In this document: positions 1 through 9,279 of the stretch, in pieces
Layout of the letters: each line of letters opens with the position of its first letter
Position numbering within the stretch: the first letter of the stretch is position 1
Assembly (NCBI GenBank): GCA_028292625.1
Contig: JAQGLY010000056.1
Location: 62,001 to 126,000, forward strand
Direction: 5' to 3'
DNA from: Herbaspirillum sp.
GTDB lineage: Bacteria; Pseudomonadota; Gammaproteobacteria; Burkholderiales; Burkholderiaceae_D
DNA: 64,000 nt
Made by a program: the position numbers and the translations under genes
Notes under the pieces: generated by a model
The model's input: the letters and a program-made list of their open reading frames with translations, nothing else
Told to the model about the DNA's origin: nothing
The model's database searches: none

Positions 1-317
1 AGGGCTGCAAAGGCGCGGCGGCGGGAGGTTGTGGTCTTGGGAAATCCGGACATCGTAGTGCTCCTGTTTAAAGATTAGCGAATTGATGTAACGGCGGGCG
101 ATGCGCGCCGTTTGACCGGCGCTCGGGGGACGTTCGGGCTGCTGCTGGCGCTAGGTCATTGCAGTGGCCTGAACCTGATGGAGTATTAGAGACGGAATTG
201 ATAGCGTCCAATATATTTAATAGTGACGACTAATTCGCGGGGCGTATCGATGAGCCGGGCCGCGCCCGGCGCAGCGCAGCTACCCGGCCGACGCCGCTCG
301 TCGGCCGGGCCATGTTT
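1..317. other. Intergenic edge region with two GC-rich hairpins
   Basis: No convincing complete gene lies here. A short open stretch on the plus strand ends at a TAG at 76-78 and could be the tail of a gene that begins outside the window, but nothing in it is recognisable. Two perfect inverted repeats sit just downstream of the minus-strand SDR gene: arms 254-260/264-270 (7 bp, 3-nt loop) and arms 283-293/299-309 (11 bp, 5-nt loop). Neither is followed by a clear T-run on either strand, so they are only terminator-like. Confidence 0.5.
283..309 (-). terminator. Hairpin downstream of SDR gene (possible terminator)
   Basis: A perfect 11-bp GC-rich stem with a 5-nt loop lies 8 nt past the stop codon of the SDR gene. 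There is no U-tract, so it may be a 3'-end stabilising hairpin rather than a classic intrinsic terminator. Confidence 0.35.
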
Positions 318-1127
318 TCAAGCGCTTTTGACCCCGGTGTAACGGGCAGCCGGTTTGGTGTGGGACAGATTCGGCCCGAGCGCGATGCGCGCGGCCTCGA
401 ATTTTTCCCAGTCGGCAACATCCGGCAGTGAAGGAATCGTCACCAGTTCACCCTGATCGAAGCCGGCCAGCGCCGCATCGACCAGATCGTCGGCGGTCAT
501 CACGATGGCGTTCGGCAAATTCGAGACGGGCAAGCCGGCGTGGTCCCAGAACGGCGTGCCGATGGCGCCCGGCAGTACCGCTTGCACCTGGATGCCTTTG
601 TCCTTCAATTCGTGGTCCAGCGATTGCGTCAGCACCATCACATAGCTTTTGCTGGCCGAATACACGCCGTTCAGGACTTCCGGCGCCAGCGCCACCATCG
701 AGGCGATATTGATGATGCCGCCCTTGCCGCGCGCCACCAGGCCGGGCGCCACGGCGCGGGTCAGGCGGGTCACCGCATGGACATTGATTGCGATCAGCGA
801 GTCCAGTTCTTCCAGCGATGAATCGATCAGGCTTTTCGTCGCGCCGCGGCCGGCATTGTTGACCAGCATGGTGATGCTGCTGTCGTCGCGCAGACGCTGT
901 TCGACCAGGCCAAGTTCGGCGCCGACGCCGAGATCGGCCTGAAGAATGCTGATCGTGCGGCCGGTCTTGACCACCAGTTCTGCGGCGATCGCGTCTAGCC
1001 GCGGACGGTCGCGCGCCACCAAAATCAGATCGTAGCCGCGGCGCGCCAGACGGTCGGCGTAAATGGCGCCTATGCCGGAAGATGCGCCAGTAATCAGGGC
1101 AGTGCCTTTGTTTTCCGAGGTAGTCAT
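318..1127 (-). CDS. SDR-family NAD(P)-dependent oxidoreductase
   Basis: A classical short-chain dehydrogenase/reductase of 269 residues. The N-terminal cofactor motif TGASSGIG (the TGxxxGxG pattern), the NNAG motif and the YSASK catalytic Tyr/Lys motif preceded by a Ser are all present. The start used is the ATG at 1127, preceded by an AAGGA ribosome site; the open frame runs 26 codons further upstream without that support. It is divergent from the MarR gene with about 210 bp between them, so the MarR protein may control both. The substrate cannot be deduced from sequence. Confidence 0.9.
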   Translation of the reverse strand: MTTSENKGTALITGASSGIGAIYADRLARRGYDLILVARDRPRLDAIAAELVVKTGRTISILQADLGVGAELGLVEQRLRDDSSITMLVNNAGRGATKSLIDSSLEELDSLIAINVHAVTRLTRAVAPGLVARGKGGIINIASMVALAPEVLNGVYSASKSYVMVLTQSLDHELKDKGIQVQAVLPGAIGTPFWDHAGLPVSNLPNAIVMTADDLVDAALAGFDQGELVTIPSLPDVADWEKFEAARIALGPNLSHTKPAARYTGVKSA

Positions 1128-1294
1128 TTTGAGTCCTTGAATTGGAAAATATTGCCAGATATTTGATCCCGCGCCAGTTGATAAATTCAGTCCAGGCAGT
1201 GACATGGGAAGCTCTTTCTTGCCTCACCCCGCGGACCCTGCTGCGATGCCGGTATAAAAAGCGTTTGATTCAGAAATGTATTGTTCATTAGTGT

Positions 1295-1314
1295 ATTATT
1301 CGCTGCTGAATAAT
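1295..1314. promoter_or_regulatory. Candidate MarR operator (perfect inverted repeat)
   Basis: A perfect 7-bp inverted repeat, ATTATTC then 6 nt then GAATAAT, lies 25 nt upstream of the MarR GTG start, in the SDR-MarR divergent gap. Its size and AT-rich symmetry fit MarR-family operators. Assignment to this regulator is inference from position. Confidence 0.5.
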
Positions 1315-1339
1315 TTGCCGTGATTTCAAAGGAGGCCAA

Positions 1340-1831
1340 GTGGATATTTTTGAATCGACCGAAAAGCGGATGCAACAACTCAAGCGTCGAATTCCGGAAT
1401 TTCCGCTTGAACCGATGCGGCTCATGCGACTGACCCATCACATTCAGAAGACCATGCGCGATGTGAGTAATGCGGCGCTGAAAGATCACCATCTGCACGA
1501 CGGCAATTACATTGTGCTGTCCGTGTTGTACGGATCCGAGGATGAGACCTCGACGGCCTCGGCATTGGGGCTGGCATGCCATGAGAAGCCGGCAAATCTG
1601 ACACGGGTCTGCAATGAACTGGAGGCGCGCGGCTTGATTACCCGGGGAGCAAGACCGGGGGACAGAAGGTCGGTCATGATTTCGTTGACGGAAGAGGGGC
1701 GCGAGCTGATCGAAACGGCGCTGCCGCTGGTCTGGAACAGCACCATGTGCGCCTACGACGGGTTTAGCGCGGACGAACTGCAACAGTTGCAAGACATGCT
1801 GGTACGGCAACTACGCAATTTGAAAGGCTGA
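1340..1831 (+). CDS. MarR-family transcriptional regulator
   Basis: A winged-helix repressor-type protein of 163 residues. The wing region has the usual MarR pattern (DRRSVMISLTEEG) after a recognition-helix stretch (KPANLTRVCNELEARGLI). The start is a GTG preceded by AAGGAGG at 1329-1335. It lies 20 nt before the efflux operon and is likely co-transcribed with it. MarR proteins next to aromatic efflux pumps usually respond to phenolic ligands, so it probably de-represses the pump when aromatic acids accumulate. E. coli aaeXAB is instead controlled by a LysR protein (AaeR). Confidence 0.9.
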   Translation: MDIFESTEKRMQQLKRRIPEFPLEPMRLMRLTHHIQKTMRDVSNAALKDHHLHDGNYIVLSVLYGSEDETSTASALGLACHEKPANLTRVCNELEARGLITRGARPGDRRSVMISLTEEGRELIETALPLVWNSTMCAYDGFSADELQQLQDMLVRQLRNLKG

Positions 1832-1851
1832 ATTTCCGCCTGGATTGCATC

Positions 1852-4011
1852 ATGAAACCCGCTCCCGATAAAAAGCTGAGACTGGCCCAAGGCGCCGGTC
1901 CGATTCCCGTGGTGACGTTGATCGTGGCCGCGCTCGCGGATTGGCGCAAGACGGAGGGCCCCAGATGGTTGTTCGTCGTCAAGGTATTGATCACGGCCTT
2001 TGCCACCCTGTGGCTGGCTTATCGCCTGCAACTGGATTCTCCATCGACCTCGGTCACCACCGTATTTATTCTCGCCTTGCCCGGCAGTGGAATGGTGCTG
2101 GAGAAAGCGTTTTTCAGAATCATCGGCACCCTGGTCGGCTGCGGCGTCGCCGTGGTCCTGGTGGCGCTGCTGCCGCAAGCCGCGCCGTTGCTGTTCGTCT
2201 GCGTGGCCATCTGGGTCGGCTTATGCACCTGCGGCGCGGCGGTGTTCCGCAACTTGAAGTCGTATGGATTCTTGCTGGCCGGATATACCGCCTGCATGAT
2301 TGCCATTGCCGCCGTCGGCCAGCCGGCCCATATATTTACGCTGGCGATCACGCGGGTCACGGAAGTCGGTTTGGGAATACTTTGCTCGGCCTTTATCAGC
2401 GACGCGCTGTTTCCGCGCCATCAAAGCGAGCAGGCAACGCATGCGGTAAAGGGATGCTACCAGCGCTTCATCGCCTTGTGCCGCGACACGCTGGAAAACC
2501 GATTGACGCCGGCGCAAGCGGAGTTGCTGCATCTGCGCTTCGCGGCGGATGTGGCCGCCCTTGAAACCACGCGTTCCGCCGCTTTTTTCGAAGCCGCTCA
2601 CACTTATGGCGAGTCGCGCGATCTGCAGGCATTCAATACGGCGTTCATGTCGGCGCTGACGACGTTTTATACACTGCACCGCTTGCTGGATCGGATGCGC
2701 CGGAACTCGTCGGCGATGGTGACGGCGCTGACCGAGGCGATGTGCGGAATTCTTTTAAGCGCGCTGACCGCGGATGCCGCCGAAGGACGCACAGAGGCGA
2801 CCCGCGTGCCTATCAAAGAGCGTGCCCGGCGCCTGCGAAAAGAAATGATTCATGGAGAAATCTCTTCGGAAGAACGTATCGGTCTCGACACCATCATCGA
2901 ACTGCTGGAACGTTTTGCAAAAAACGTCTACGACTTCCAGGTCGTCTATTTCGCGCTGATGCAGAAGAAACGGCTGCCATACCGGGTCTTTCACGGCTAT
3001 GCGCCCGGAACGCCATTTCCCATGGTTTTTGCAAGCGGCCTGCGCGTGACGATGGCCGTCTTGATTCTGGCCGGGGCATGGTACTACCTTGCCTGGCCGT
3101 ATGCAGGCATGGCGATGTTGATGGCCGTCGTATTCGCGGCGTTGGCGACGTCCTCCCCGAATCCTGGCCAGATGCTTCGCCAGATCGTGACCGGATTCGC
3201 GATCGGCGCGCCAGCCGCATTTATCTGCGATTTTTTCCTGGCCGTGCATGCCGATGGCTTTCCGATGCTGGTGTTATGCATTGCGCCGTTTGCGATGCTC
3301 GGCGCTTATCTGATGGCAATTCCCAAATACGCGGGAACCGGCGTGGGGTTCGCGCTCGTCCTGGCGCAGACGGTCATTCCTGAAAACGCGACGCGGGTAG
3401 ACCCTGCAGCGGTCATGAATAACGCCATCGCATTCTTATTGGGCGGATCGCTCGCATGGGTGGTATTCGTGCTGGTACTGCCGAAGCATACGGTGGGACA
3501 AAAAGATGACATCGCCGCGGCTTTATGGCGCGAGGCGCTGCGCACCTGCACGTCGGCGCGGCCGCAATCGCCGCACAGATTCGACAACCGCATCCGCGAT
3601 CTGCTGAATCAGTTGAATGCCGCGGCCGGACCGGCGCCGGATGCGGCGACCAGGTCTGTCGTCGGCCAGGCGCTGACACTGCTGGAGCTGGGACATGCGG
3701 TCATCGAGATGCGCAACGCGATCCTCAATGCGCCTTCGACCGACGTGCGGGCTGCGTTGCAAGACTGCGTCGTGCGCATCGCCGCATTCTTGCGCTCGCC
3801 GACAGCGCGTAGCCGCGGCGACGTCATGGAAGCGATACAGAAATCGGGGCGCCTGGTGCGCGAGACCATGCTTGGCGCCGCCCCGGAACGCATGGCGCGC
3901 CTGAACATCGCCATTGCCGATCTGCATTCCCTGTACACATTGATGCTCGATCATGAGCAGCTCACGAAAATGCCCGAGCTCACATCCGAAGGAGAACGTC
4001 TTGCCGCGTGA
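1852..4011 (+). CDS. aaeB: FusC/AaeB-family aromatic acid efflux protein
   Basis: An inner-membrane protein of 719 residues with the two-block layout of the fusaric acid resistance / p-hydroxybenzoate efflux family. One cluster of hydrophobic helices follows the N-terminus (about residues 40-185), then comes a large soluble domain, then a second cluster (about residues 395-545) and a C-terminal soluble part. It starts 20 nt after the MarR gene and overlaps the DUF1656 gene by 11 nt. With the DUF1656 and HlyD-type neighbours it should form a pump exporting hydroxylated aromatic acids. The symbol is by homology; the substrate is inferred. Confidence 0.85.
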   Translation: MKPAPDKKLRLAQGAGPIPVVTLIVAALADWRKTEGPRWLFVVKVLITAFATLWLAYRLQLDSPSTSVTTVFILALPGSGMVLEKAFFRIIGTLVGCGVAVVLVALLPQAAPLLFVCVAIWVGLCTCGAAVFRNLKSYGFLLAGYTACMIAIAAVGQPAHIFTLAITRVTEVGLGILCSAFISDALFPRHQSEQATHAVKGCYQRFIALCRDTLENRLTPAQAELLHLRFAADVAALETTRSAAFFEAAHTYGESRDLQAFNTAFMSALTTFYTLHRLLDRMRRNSSAMVTALTEAMCGILLSALTADAAEGRTEATRVPIKERARRLRKEMIHGEISSEERIGLDTIIELLERFAKNVYDFQVVYFALMQKKRLPYRVFHGYAPGTPFPMVFASGLRVTMAVLILAGAWYYLAWPYAGMAMLMAVVFAALATSSPNPGQMLRQIVTGFAIGAPAAFICDFFLAVHADGFPMLVLCIAPFAMLGAYLMAIPKYAGTGVGFALVLAQTVIPENATRVDPAAVMNNAIAFLLGGSLAWVVFVLVLPKHTVGQKDDIAAALWREALRTCTSARPQSPHRFDNRIRDLLNQLNAAAGPAPDAATRSVVGQALTLLELGHAVIEMRNAILNAPSTDVRAALQDCVVRIAAFLRSPTARSRGDVMEAIQKSGRLVRETMLGAAPERMARLNIAIADLHSLYTLMLDHEQLTKMPELTSEGERLAA

Positions 4012-4204
4012 ATTTATTCTTTTCGGCGTGCAGTTCCCCACGCTGCTGCCGCTGTTTCTGGCATGCCTCGCCGCGCTTTTCTTATCGAACGCGCTATTCG
4101 GAGTGCTGGGATTTTATCGGCGGCTATGGCATCCGGCGCTGGCGCGGCTTTGTATTTTTGTCGCGATCTTCGGCGGCGCCATCATCTGCCTGTACCGGCC
4201 ATGA
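4001..4204 (+). CDS. aaeX: AaeX/DUF1656 small membrane protein
   Basis: A 67-residue protein, exactly the usual AaeX size, with two hydrophobic segments. It begins PREFILFGVQFPTLLPL after the initiator. The start chosen is TTG at 4001 because a GAAGGAG ribosome site lies at 3988-3994; an in-frame ATG at 3953 would add 16 unrelated residues deep inside the upstream gene. The gene overlaps the pump gene by 11 nt. DUF1656 proteins always accompany FusC/HlyD pumps, but their precise role is not known. Confidence 0.85.
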   Translation: MPREFILFGVQFPTLLPLFLACLAALFLSNALFGVLGFYRRLWHPALARLCIFVAIFGGAIICLYRP

Positions 4205-4242
4205 AGCCGGTCTCACCATTTAAAATTTTGACGGAAGAATAA

Positions 4243-5073
4243 ATGAAAACCCTATTCACTGGAATAGTCCGCTTTCTGATTACGGCGCTGCTGCTGCTTG
4301 CCGCGTTGTGGATAGGCAAGACGGCCTGGGACCGGTACATGCAAAGCCCGTGGACCCGCGATGGCCGTATCAAGGCCGATGTCGTCAATGTCAGCGCGGA
4401 TGTTTCGGGCAATGTGATCGACGTTGCGGTACGCGACAATCAACTGGTGCATAAAGGCGACGTATTGTTCACGATCGACCGCGCCCGCTATGCCGAAGCG
4501 CTGGCGCAAGCCGAAGCCGTGTTGTCCGCGCGGAAATCGGAGCAGGCTCACCGCGGCAAAGAGGCTGACGCCGTAACCGCCGCCGAGGCGCAATATCAGG
4601 CAGCCTTGGCCGCACGCAATATCGCGAAAATCGATCTGGAGCGGACCGTGGTGCGGGCGCCGGCAACGGGCTACGTCACCAATCTGGATGTCTTTGCCGG
4701 CAGTTTCGCCGCGGCCGGTGCGCCGACGCTTGCCATTATCAGCAGCGATACATTTTATGCCGTGGGCTATTTCGAAGAAAACAAGCTGTCGATGATGAAG
4801 CAGAACGATCCGGTCGAAATAACCGTGCTGGGAGACGACAAAGTGATGCGTGGCCATATTGAAAGCATGGCGCACGGCATCACGGATCGCGATGCGAATT
4901 CCGGCCGCGAACTGCTGGCCGACGTGAATCCGACGTTCAACTGGGTGCGCCTGGCGCAGCGCGTCCCGGTGCGGATACATATCGACCAGATGCCGGCGGG
5001 ACGCGTCCTGATCGCCGGCACCACATGCACTATCGTGGTCAAAGCCAGGGCGGGGAGCGGCGGGCGCGCGTGA
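4243..5073 (+). CDS. aaeA: HlyD/AaeA-type membrane fusion protein
   Basis: A periplasmic adaptor of 276 residues. It has one N-terminal membrane anchor (about residues 7-28), a lipoyl-like half motif (DVSGNVIDVAVRDNQLVHKGD), a short coiled-coil hairpin, the second lipoyl half (RAPATGYVTNLDVFAGSF) and a beta-barrel domain. It is the third gene of the efflux operon, 38 nt after the DUF1656 gene with a GGAAG ribosome site. It should link the inner-membrane pump to an outer-membrane channel; no channel gene is nearby. Confidence 0.88.
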   Translation: MKTLFTGIVRFLITALLLLAALWIGKTAWDRYMQSPWTRDGRIKADVVNVSADVSGNVIDVAVRDNQLVHKGDVLFTIDRARYAEALAQAEAVLSARKSEQAHRGKEADAVTAAEAQYQAALAARNIAKIDLERTVVRAPATGYVTNLDVFAGSFAAAGAPTLAIISSDTFYAVGYFEENKLSMMKQNDPVEITVLGDDKVMRGHIESMAHGITDRDANSGRELLADVNPTFNWVRLAQRVPVRIHIDQMPAGRVLIAGTTCTIVVKARAGSGGRA

Positions 5074-5080
5074 ACAGGCC

Positions 5081-6220
5081 CTAAAGAACGCCGGTCTGCG
5101 CCGCGATGCCGTGGTAAATCGGCAATAACACCGCACGTCCCAATCTGGCGCTGCGGGCCCCGCTCCAGCCGGTCTGCGCATCGGGCAGATCGGCGTTGTC
5201 CTTGAACGGCAATTCCAGCGTCAGCGATACGCATTTGAACGTATGGCCGATATATTTGGACGCCAGCTTCAGCGCATCCTCGGTATAGCGGCCGATCGGA
5301 TAGCCGACCTTGTCCTGGAAGTCGGGGCTGGCCAGCTTGTAGTGTTCGATGAAGCGCTTCTGTTGTTCCGCCTGGCGGGCATCGAAGGTGTCCAGCATCT
5401 CGCCGCCGGCGGCGAAAATGTAAGGCAATGTCTCGTCGCCGTGCACGTCCAAAAACAGATCGCAGCCGGTATCGTGGATTTTTTGCCGAACCGCGAAAAC
5501 CTCCGGAGAGCTGGCGGGGTTCGGCGCCATCCATTCGCGATTCAAATTCGCGCCGGCGGCGTTGGTGCGCAGGTTGCCGCGCACCGATCCGTCCGGATTC
5601 ATGTTCGGAACCACGTAAAACACGGCGTCCCGCAGCAGCGCGCGGGCCAGCGGATCGGCGCCATCGAGCAATGCGTCGAGCATGCCTTCGACAAACCATT
5701 CCGCCATGGTTTCGCCCGGATGCTGACGCGCGATCACCCAGATTTTTTTTGCCGCCGCCGGATCTCCGATGCGCAGCAGATTCAAGTCGCGTCCATCGAC
5801 GGTGCGGGTCAGGAGCTCGCTGCGCGTCAGCGGCGATCGTTCCGCGCGCGCGATCAGCGCCAGATGGCGTTCCCAGGAATACGGCTCGAAATAGGCGTAA
5901 TACACGCTATCGTATTCAGGCGTGTGGCTGACGATCAATTGCTTGCCGTCGTAAACGGTGGGAACGCGGAACCAGGTTTCCCGGTCGTAGCTGGCGACGG
6001 CGCGATAATTTTCCCAGCCGCGCGGATAAGTGGCTTGTCCCGCATTGGAAAAACGTATGGTGCATGGCTGACCGCGCGCGCCTTGCAGACGGAAGTAAAA
6101 CCATTGCGCGAATTCGGCGGCATTGTCCTTACGTAGATGCAGTTCGATATCGTCGGCGGCGTCGGCGCGCAGAACGGTAATGGCGCCGGCATCGAATTGG
6201 CTGGTGATGTGAAGCGGCAT
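5081..6220 (-). CDS. M14-family zinc carboxypeptidase (cytosolic type)
   Basis: A metallopeptidase of 379 residues with the two-domain layout of M14 cytosolic carboxypeptidases: an N-terminal beta domain (about 1-125) then the peptidase domain. The zinc ligands are visible as HPGE (His167, Glu170) and DVHGDE (His260), and the catalytic Glu as LTLELPF (Glu336). NMNPDGS and LNREW fit the substrate-binding region. No signal peptide is present. An AAGGA site precedes the ATG. It ends 7 nt from the convergent efflux operon. The bacterial substrate is unknown; eukaryotic relatives trim glutamates from proteins. Confidence 0.88.
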   Translation of the reverse strand: MPLHITSQFDAGAITVLRADAADDIELHLRKDNAAEFAQWFYFRLQGARGQPCTIRFSNAGQATYPRGWENYRAVASYDRETWFRVPTVYDGKQLIVSHTPEYDSVYYAYFEPYSWERHLALIARAERSPLTRSELLTRTVDGRDLNLLRIGDPAAAKKIWVIARQHPGETMAEWFVEGMLDALLDGADPLARALLRDAVFYVVPNMNPDGSVRGNLRTNAAGANLNREWMAPNPASSPEVFAVRQKIHDTGCDLFLDVHGDETLPYIFAAGGEMLDTFDARQAEQQKRFIEHYKLASPDFQDKVGYPIGRYTEDALKLASKYIGHTFKCVSLTLELPFKDNADLPDAQTGWSGARSARLGRAVLLPIYHGIAAQTGVL

Positions 6221-6388
6221 AAGATCCTTTTTGAAGTGTTCATATTTTAGAACTCATTCTATATGTTAGCCGACAGCGCCGTTCTGGCGGTCCCGGCGTG
6301 GGAAGCGATATTTTTTTACAGATAGGTCATAATTGCTGCTCAACAAGGGGTGCAGTCGGCGGAAGGCTTATCTGATTAAGTTGAAGAA

Positions 6389-8569
6389 ATGCCAAGGAAG
6401 CGGCGTTTCCTAGGCGAGATACCACATAAGAGGGTACTTTTGAGAAAAAATGTCATATGGCCGCAACTGCGCCTGTCGTCGTGGATAGCGATCGGCGCCC
6501 TGGCGGCCGTGCTGGCGACGACATTGTCATTGCTGGCGGTGGTCGATCGCTTCGCCAGAAATCATGCCCGCGATGAAGCGGAAAACCGGCTGCGGCAATT
6601 GGCCGGGCGCGTGCGCGACGAGCTCGACGAGGGCATGAGGGAACGCATGCATGGCATCAAGGATCTGGCGCGGCGCGCAATAGTGCGCCATGGCGCCGAT
6701 CCGGCGGCCTTGCGCACCCTGCTCAATCAGACGCAAAACGAATCCATGGATTATGCATGGATCGGCGTGACCGATCCCGGAGGGACCGTGATCGCCGGCA
6801 CCCGCGCCATGCTGGAAGGACGCAACACCGCCGAAAGACCATGGTTCGTGGCCGGGAGCAAGGCCTTGTATCTGGGCGATTACCGGCCCGCGCCGCCGGG
6901 CAGCCCGCCGTTGCAGCATGCGAGGGAGTGGTGGGGTTTCGTCGATGTTGCATTACCGATTTTCGATGAGCAAGGCGTCTATCGGGGTGTGCTCGGCGCC
7001 CATCTGAGCTGGAATTCGGCGCGTTCGATCGCCACCGCTTTGCTGCAGGCCAGCGAAAATCACGACCATACGGACATTCTGGTCGTGCGCGACGACAACG
7101 TAGTGTTGTTCGGGCCGGATCGCCTGGAAGAACAGAAGATCGGATCGGCGAGCCTGAGTCTGGCGCGCAGCGGAAAAGCCGGCGCGCTGGTGGAAAAATG
7201 GGAAGACGACACCCCCTATATCACCGCCTATGTCCGCACCGGGCTGCGCGTCGGCGGTGGGGGCCTGAACTGGTCGATCCTGGCGCGCCAGCCCCAGCGG
7301 CTGGCGATGGCCGATTTTCGGCGGCTGGAAGAGCAGTTGCTGATCGCGGGCGGGTTGATCGCCCTGTTGCTGGCGCTTGGTTCGATGCTGATCGCGCGCA
7401 GACTGGCGGCGCCGCTCGATGCGTTGACCACGGCGATCGAAATGCGCAACGTCGACGGCGGCGAAGACCGCTTGCCGGAGGTGCAATCGTATTCCGAAAT
7501 CTCGCGTCTGTCGTCGGCGTTGACCGCCATGCTGGGGCGCGAACGCCGCTATCGGACGGAAGCCGCGACGCTCAATGAAAATCTGGAATCCCATGTGGCC
7601 GAGCGCACCCGCCAGTTGAAGCAAACCGCCACCGCGCTGCGCCAGGCGCTGGACGTGCAGCAGGACGGCAAACTGCTGCTGCAGGAAAGCGAAAACGAAC
7701 TGCGCGCCATTTTGCAGAACGCCAGCGATGCCTTCATTGCGATCGACGAAAACAGCCTTATCATCGAGTGGAACCGGCAAGCCGAGCTGTTGTTCGGATG
7801 GCGTCGTGACGAAGCGATCGGTCAACTCATGCATAATTTGATCGTGCCGGAAGCGTCGCGCGAGAATCATTTGCAGGGGATGTGCCGCTTTCTGGAATCG
7901 CGCAAGGGCGCGCTGATCAATAAACGGATTGAACTCAATGCCCTGCGGCGCGACGGCAGCGAACTGCCGGTCGAACTGGTGATCGGGTATGTCGAACGGC
8001 GCGCCGGTCCGATGTTCATTGCATTCCTGCACGACATTACCGAACGTCAGTCGCTGCGTTCGTCGCTGGAATCGCTGGCGTTTATCGATATGCTGACGGG
8101 CTTGCTGAACCGTCGCGCGTTTGCGCAAAAACTGCCCGAAGCGATGGCGGACGCGGTGCGGCGAGATGAAATGATCGCCCTGTTATTCCTGGATATCGAT
8201 GGCTTCAAAGAGATCAACGATACATACGGGCATGAGGCTGGTGATGAAATGCTGTGCATGCTGGCGGCGCGAGTTCGGCATGAGGTGCGTAATATCGATA
8301 CCGTGGCGCGGCTGGCCGGCGATGAATTCACGATCATTCTGGAAAACCTGTCGTGCAAGTCCGAGGCCGCCGATGTGGCAGAAAAGATTTTGCTCGCGCT
8401 GCGCCAGCCGTTCGGGCTGACCGCGGCGACCGTATCGGTCAGCGTGAGCATAGGCGTGGCGACGTTCGAGGGGGGCGATACCACCACGCCGGACGGCTTG
8501 ATGAGCCGCGCCGACGCCGCCATGTACGTCGCCAAGCGCGCCGGTAAAAACCGTGTGCATTCCGATTGA
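6389..8569 (+). CDS. Membrane diguanylate cyclase with Cache, HAMP, PAS and GGDEF domains
   Basis: A 726-residue sensor enzyme predicted to make cyclic di-GMP. One membrane helix lies near residues 30-52, then a periplasmic Cache-like sensor, a second helix at about 316-338, a HAMP segment, a PAS domain from about 434 and a C-terminal GGDEF domain. The active-site motif reads AGDEF, a common functional variant, and an RxxD inhibitory site (RNID) lies five residues before it, so product feedback is expected. There is no EAL domain. The ATG start has a poor ribosome site; a TTG at 6440 after AGAGGG is an alternative. Confidence 0.9.
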   Translation: MPRKRRFLGEIPHKRVLLRKNVIWPQLRLSSWIAIGALAAVLATTLSLLAVVDRFARNHARDEAENRLRQLAGRVRDELDEGMRERMHGIKDLARRAIVRHGADPAALRTLLNQTQNESMDYAWIGVTDPGGTVIAGTRAMLEGRNTAERPWFVAGSKALYLGDYRPAPPGSPPLQHAREWWGFVDVALPIFDEQGVYRGVLGAHLSWNSARSIATALLQASENHDHTDILVVRDDNVVLFGPDRLEEQKIGSASLSLARSGKAGALVEKWEDDTPYITAYVRTGLRVGGGGLNWSILARQPQRLAMADFRRLEEQLLIAGGLIALLLALGSMLIARRLAAPLDALTTAIEMRNVDGGEDRLPEVQSYSEISRLSSALTAMLGRERRYRTEAATLNENLESHVAERTRQLKQTATALRQALDVQQDGKLLLQESENELRAILQNASDAFIAIDENSLIIEWNRQAELLFGWRRDEAIGQLMHNLIVPEASRENHLQGMCRFLESRKGALINKRIELNALRRDGSELPVELVIGYVERRAGPMFIAFLHDITERQSLRSSLESLAFIDMLTGLLNRRAFAQKLPEAMADAVRRDEMIALLFLDIDGFKEINDTYGHEAGDEMLCMLAARVRHEVRNIDTVARLAGDEFTIILENLSCKSEAADVAEKILLALRQPFGLTAATVSVSVSIGVATFEGGDTTTPDGLMSRADAAMYVAKRAGKNRVHSD

Positions 8570-8592
8570 CCTCTCTTCAGATAAGCGACCGT

Positions 8593-9237
8593 ATGTCATA
8601 TTTCCAATCCCTGTACCGTTTGCATTCGCGACTATTGATTGCGTTGGCGGCCGGCATCATAACCGGGCTGACGGCGCCGGCGCGCAGCGTGGCCATGCAT
8701 CTGCTGATCGGCTGGAATGTGATGACCTGGCTGTACATGGCGCTGATCTGGATCGTCATGCTGCGCTCCAATACGGGACGGGTGCAGCGGCTGGCGGAAG
8801 TGGAGGACGAGGGGGCGTATGTGGTCCTGGTCACCATTTGCGCGGCCGTCTTGGTCAGTCTGGGCGCCATCGTTTTCGAGCTCGCCGCAGGCAGCGGCGC
8901 AGGCGGTAAAGCGATGCGTTACTCCTTTACGGTGCTGACTGTCTTGGGGTCCTGGCTGTTGATGGGCACCGTATTTACGCTGCATTACGCGCGCATGTAT
9001 TATCGCGCGCCGGACAATGCGCTGCCGCTGCGTTTCCCGGATGACATAAGTGATCCGCATTATTGGGATTTTCTGTATTTTTCGTTCACTATCGCCGTGG
9101 CGATGCAGACCGCGGATATCGCCTTGATGACACGGCCCATGCGCATGGTCGTGATGGCGCAAGCGGTGATGAGCTTTTTCTTCAATGCCGCCATTGTGGG
9201 GCTGTCGATCAACATCGCTGCCGGGCTGATTGCCTGA
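8593..9237 (+). CDS. DUF1345 family membrane protein
   Basis: A 214-residue integral membrane protein with about five to six hydrophobic helices and the conserved DUF1345 C-terminal pattern (FPDDISDPHYWDFLYFSFTI then MQTADI). The ATG at 8593 is used; a TTG at 8566 overlapping the cyclase stop is less likely. It follows the diguanylate cyclase by 23 nt and is probably co-transcribed. The function of DUF1345 is unknown. Confidence 0.85.
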   Translation: MSYFQSLYRLHSRLLIALAAGIITGLTAPARSVAMHLLIGWNVMTWLYMALIWIVMLRSNTGRVQRLAEVEDEGAYVVLVTICAAVLVSLGAIVFELAAGSGAGGKAMRYSFTVLTVLGSWLLMGTVFTLHYARMYYRAPDNALPLRFPDDISDPHYWDFLYFSFTIAVAMQTADIALMTRPMRMVVMAQAVMSFFFNAAIVGLSINIAAGLIA

Positions 9238-9279
9238 CGGCGGCGACCGGGATTGGCCGCCGCAAACAGGCGGCGCTCC

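Noticed and set aside
1-78. Possible C-terminus of an upstream gene
   Set aside because: A 25-codon open stretch ends at TAG 76-78, but there is no recognisable motif and two other frames are also briefly open.
448-1227. Long minus-strand frame overlapping the SDR gene
   Set aside because: It is Arg/Gly/Ala-rich with no motifs and shadows the SDR gene in another frame.
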